Assembly (NCBI GenBank): GCA_029945495.1
Contig: JAQSCR010000608.1
Span: 1 to 7,742 of the forward strand
From: Pseudolabrys sp.
GTDB taxonomy: Bacteria > Pseudomonadota > Alphaproteobacteria > Rhizobiales > Xanthobacteraceae
Direction of reading: 5' to 3'
DNA length: 7,742 bases
The position numbers and the translations under genes are program-made. Below the pieces are notes generated by a model, which saw only the letters and a program-made list of their open reading frames with translations, searched no databases and had not been told where the DNA came from. Position 1 is the stretch's first letter. Every line of letters starts with the position of its first letter. This document shows positions 5,928 through 7,742 of the stretch, in pieces.

Positions 5928-6879
5928 TGGATTCGCCCTGCTGCCATTTTCGGCGCTGCAAGCCGAACCACGAGACGAGGATAGCGGCCAAAAGGAACGG
6001 GATCATCGCGGTGGAAATCGCGGCGCCTTCGCCGAGCGAGCCGCCAATGATCGCGCGCTGATAGGACAAGGTCGCCATCAGGTGGGTGGCGTTGACCGGG
6101 CCGCCGCGCGTCATCACCCAGATCAGTTGGAAATCGGTGAAGGTGAACAGCACCGAGAAAGTCATGACCACGGCGATGATCGGCGTCAGCAGCGGATAAG
6201 TGATGAAGCGGAAGCGCTGCCACGGCGTTGCGCCGTCGATGGTGGCGGCTTCATACAGCGACGGCGACACCGTCTGCAGGCCGGCCAGGAGCGTGATCGC
6301 CACGAATGGCACGCCGCGCCAGATATTGGCGAAGATCACCGACCAGCGCGCATTCCAGACGTCGCCGAGAAAATCGATGTTGGTGGTAATCAGGCCCATC
6401 TTTTTCAGCGACCAGGAGATGATCGAGAACTGCGGGTCGAAAATCCACCAGAAGGCGATCGCCGACAGCACCGTCGGTACGATGAAGGGGATCAGCACGA
6501 CCGCGCGCAGAATAGCCTTGAACGGCAAGCGCTCGTTGAGCAGCAGCGCGAGGTAAAGCCCGACCGCGAACTTAATAACGCTGGCGACGGTGGTGTAGAG
6601 AATGGTGTTGAACACCGACAGGAGGAAGGTCGAATCGTCCCACAGCCATTCGTAATTTTCCAGCCCGACAAATACGCCGCTGCGGCCGATTTTCGCGTCG
6701 GTAAAAGACAGCCAAACGCCTAAGCCCAGCGGATAGGCCAGAAACAAAATCAAAATCGCCGCCGCCGGCACCATGAACCAGAGGCCGAGCCAGTTTTTGT
6801 TGACCTTGAGCCGGTCCCACGCCGTGGGCTCCTGGATCGGCCGCTTGGCCAAGCGCGATTTGAGAACGATATCGGTCAT
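5920..6879 (-). CDS. Carbohydrate ABC transporter permease, MalF/UgpA type
   Basis: This first membrane subunit of the sugar importer is 319 residues from the ATG at 6879. A cytoplasmic N-terminus (1-28) precedes a first membrane segment at about 31-58 (LGLWFMVPAAAILILFLAYP). Further segments lie at about 90-114, 120-146, 180-200, 230-255 and 287-306. The EAA loop is at 209-233 (YEAATIDGATPWQRFRFITY), and TRGGPVNATHLMATLSYQRA (257-276) is the usual MalF/UgpA signature near the C-terminus. An in-frame GTG at 6933 would add 18 polar residues (SVPHRRDARPEPDD...) that do not look like the family. Neither start has a clear Shine-Dalgarno, so the ATG is chosen on protein grounds. Its message comes from read-through of the terminator at 6943-6982 or from a promoter I cannot identify in the 63 bases between terminator and start. 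Confidence 0.9.
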   Translation of the reverse strand: MTDIVLKSRLAKRPIQEPTAWDRLKVNKNWLGLWFMVPAAAILILFLAYPLGLGVWLSFTDAKIGRSGVFVGLENYEWLWDDSTFLLSVFNTILYTTVASVIKFAVGLYLALLLNERLPFKAILRAVVLIPFIVPTVLSAIAFWWIFDPQFSIISWSLKKMGLITTNIDFLGDVWNARWSVIFANIWRGVPFVAITLLAGLQTVSPSLYEAATIDGATPWQRFRFITYPLLTPIIAVVMTFSVLFTFTDFQLIWVMTRGGPVNATHLMATLSYQRAIIGGSLGEGAAISTAMIPFLLAAILVSWFGLQRRKWQQGESND

Positions 6880-6942
6880 TAGATTTGGGTCATCAGGTTC
6901 AGGCCTTGCATCCCGGCGATGAGGGACGCTCACATTGACGAC

Positions 6943-6982
6943 AAAAAAGCTGTCCCGGGCCCGCGTGGCGGACCCGGGACAG
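6943..6982 (-). terminator. Intrinsic terminator after the solute-binding protein gene
   Basis: CTGTCCCGGG (6950-6959) pairs with CCCGGGACAG (6973-6982). Across one C/A mismatch, CCGC (6961-6964) pairs with GCGG (6968-6971) around a GTG loop. This gives a 14-bp GC-rich stem. On the - strand it begins 6 bases after the binding-protein stop and is followed, after one base, by six T (6948-6943). It has all the marks of a rho-independent terminator for transcription from the right. Because the permease genes lie just beyond on the same strand, it probably acts as a partial intra-operon terminator, giving more binding protein than permease. Confidence 0.9.
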
Positions 6983-6988
6983 TGGTTG

Positions 6989-7742
6989 TTAGCGATAGAT
7001 GCGCTTCAATTGCCGATCGGCGATCGCGATCGCACCCTTCACATCCTCGCGCCCCGTGGCGTAGTTCGCGAACATGTCGAGCACAACGAAATCGGCGATC
7101 GCCGTCGCCGCCTTCTCGCCGACCGAGCCGAGGCCACCGGCGGTGAGCGAACGCTTGGCGACGTCGCGGAACACCGTGTTCTTGGGATCGGAGGTCCAGA
7201 TCGGGTTCTTGTCGTAGGCATTCAGGCAGTGGGTGAGGTAGCCCTTCGCCGACTGGATCCACGGATTGAAGTTGTCCGCTTCGAGCATGAAGGCGAGCAG
7301 CGCCTTACAGGCTTGCGGGTACTTCGTGTAGGTCATCGCCAGCGCCGGATACATCAGGTGCAGTTCGGTGATCTTGCCGACAGGGCCAATCGGGAAGTAG
7401 GCGTGGTCCATATCCTCGGCAATCGGCTTGGCGCTGTTTTGCGCAGCGACGTAGATCGAGATGCCGTTGTTGGTCCAGTGCACCTCGTTGGCGAGGAACG
7501 CCTTGTTGTTCGAGCCGTCGTTCCACGAAGCGGTGCCGGGGATCATGTGGCCGTAAAGCGTCTTGGCGTATTCCAGCGCCTTGGCGGTTTCCGGCGAGTT
7601 GATGATGACTTTGTCCTTGGCGTCGACGGTCTGGCCGCCATGCGCCCACAGGCACCAGTGCACCCAGGTGTTGCCGTCGCCCGAAGCATGGCCGAGCGCC
7701 ATGCCGCCGGGCGTCCCTTGCGCCTTCATCGCCTTGGCATAT
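6989..7742 (-). CDS. Extracellular solute-binding protein of sugar ABC transporter (C-terminal part)
   Basis: This is the periplasmic binding component that delivers substrate to the two permeases encoded downstream. About 250 C-terminal residues are visible; the reading frame is open to the right edge, so the signal peptide and N-terminal lobe are outside the window. Family features of SBP type 1 (MalE-like) proteins are present: GNTWVHWCLWAHGG near the start of the visible part, then VIINSPETAKALEYAKTLY, the loop GTASWNDGSNNKAFLANEV, and PIGPVGKITELHLMYPALAM. The aromatic residues Trp, His and Tyr suit a sugar or polyol pocket. It ends with a helical stretch and RQLKRIYR before TAA. A strong terminator follows 6 bases later. 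The substrate is not determinable, and no ATPase gene appears between this gene and ku, so it must lie upstream or elsewhere. Confidence 0.85.
   Translation of the reverse strand, partial: YAKAMKAQGTPGGMALGHASGDGNTWVHWCLWAHGGQTVDAKDKVIINSPETAKALEYAKTLYGHMIPGTASWNDGSNNKAFLANEVHWTNNGISIYVAAQNSAKPIAEDMDHAYFPIGPVGKITELHLMYPALAMTYTKYPQACKALLAFMLEADNFNPWIQSAKGYLTHCLNAYDKNPIWTSDPKNTVFRDVAKRSLTAGGLGSVGEKAATAIADFVVLDMFANYATGREDVKGAIAIADRQLKRIYR

Noticed and set aside
5842..6723. 293-codon open frame on the + strand opposite the permease genes
   Set aside because: It is antisense to two clear membrane permeases, and its product is rich in Arg, Gln, His and Asp with no domain, as expected from the reverse of GC-rich codons.
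1..7742. CRISPR arrays, tRNA or rRNA genes, insertion sequences, toxin-antitoxin or known defence systems
   Set aside because: I looked for regular repeats, cloverleaf-like segments, transposase motifs and paired small genes and found none. The RHH protein at 220-540 could be taken for an antitoxin, but its partner is relaxase-like.

Overview
The window looks like chromosomal DNA of a GC-rich alphaproteobacterium of the Hyphomicrobiales, most likely Bradyrhizobium or a close relative (inferred from the protein sequences, codon use and a GGAAC/CGTT-type stress promoter; no database search was possible). It has two unrelated parts that meet tail to tail near position 1440.

Left part (1-1382, + strand): a small, decayed mobilization module. 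A ribbon-helix-helix-type accessory protein (220-540) has a good Shine-Dalgarno. Four bases after its stop comes a small relaxase-like gene (544-1382), broken by a one-base shift at an A run near 944-948. The DNA just upstream (about 147-197) carries a perfect 6-bp hairpin and a sequence resembling an IncP-type nic region, a candidate oriT. No integrase, transposase, type IV secretion gene or tRNA attachment site is visible, so this reads as the remnant or edge of a mobilizable element.

Middle (1502-4914, - strand): a two-gene non-homologous end-joining operon, ku then ligD. Their junction is only 2 bases, implying translational coupling. LigD is the full three-domain form, in the order phosphoesterase, ligase, polymerase. 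Upstream of ku is an exact GGAAC-N16-CGTT match to the EcfG (general stress response sigma factor) promoter, correctly placed ahead of a strong ribosome binding site. This suggests stress-inducible double-strand break repair. Inside ligD, between the phosphoesterase and ligase domains, an A9 run contains an in-phase A_AAA_AAG heptamer, the slippery sequence used in E. coli dnaX. A -1 shift there would give a free-standing phosphoesterase of about 238 residues.

Right part (4998-7742, - strand): a CUT1-type carbohydrate ABC importer, with the C-terminal part of a solute-binding protein (cut by the window edge), then two membrane permeases of MalF and MalG type that overlap by 8 bases. A near-perfect intrinsic terminator lies between the binding-protein gene and the permeases, as expected if the binding protein is made in excess. 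No ATPase gene is present in the window. All genes from 7742 to 1502 read leftward, so some read-through from the transporter into ku-ligD is possible.

Nothing here is a plainly new system. The observations most worth testing are the EcfG-type promoter driving ku-ligD, the slippery A9 run that could split LigD into two products, and the frameshifted relaxase with its candidate oriT.
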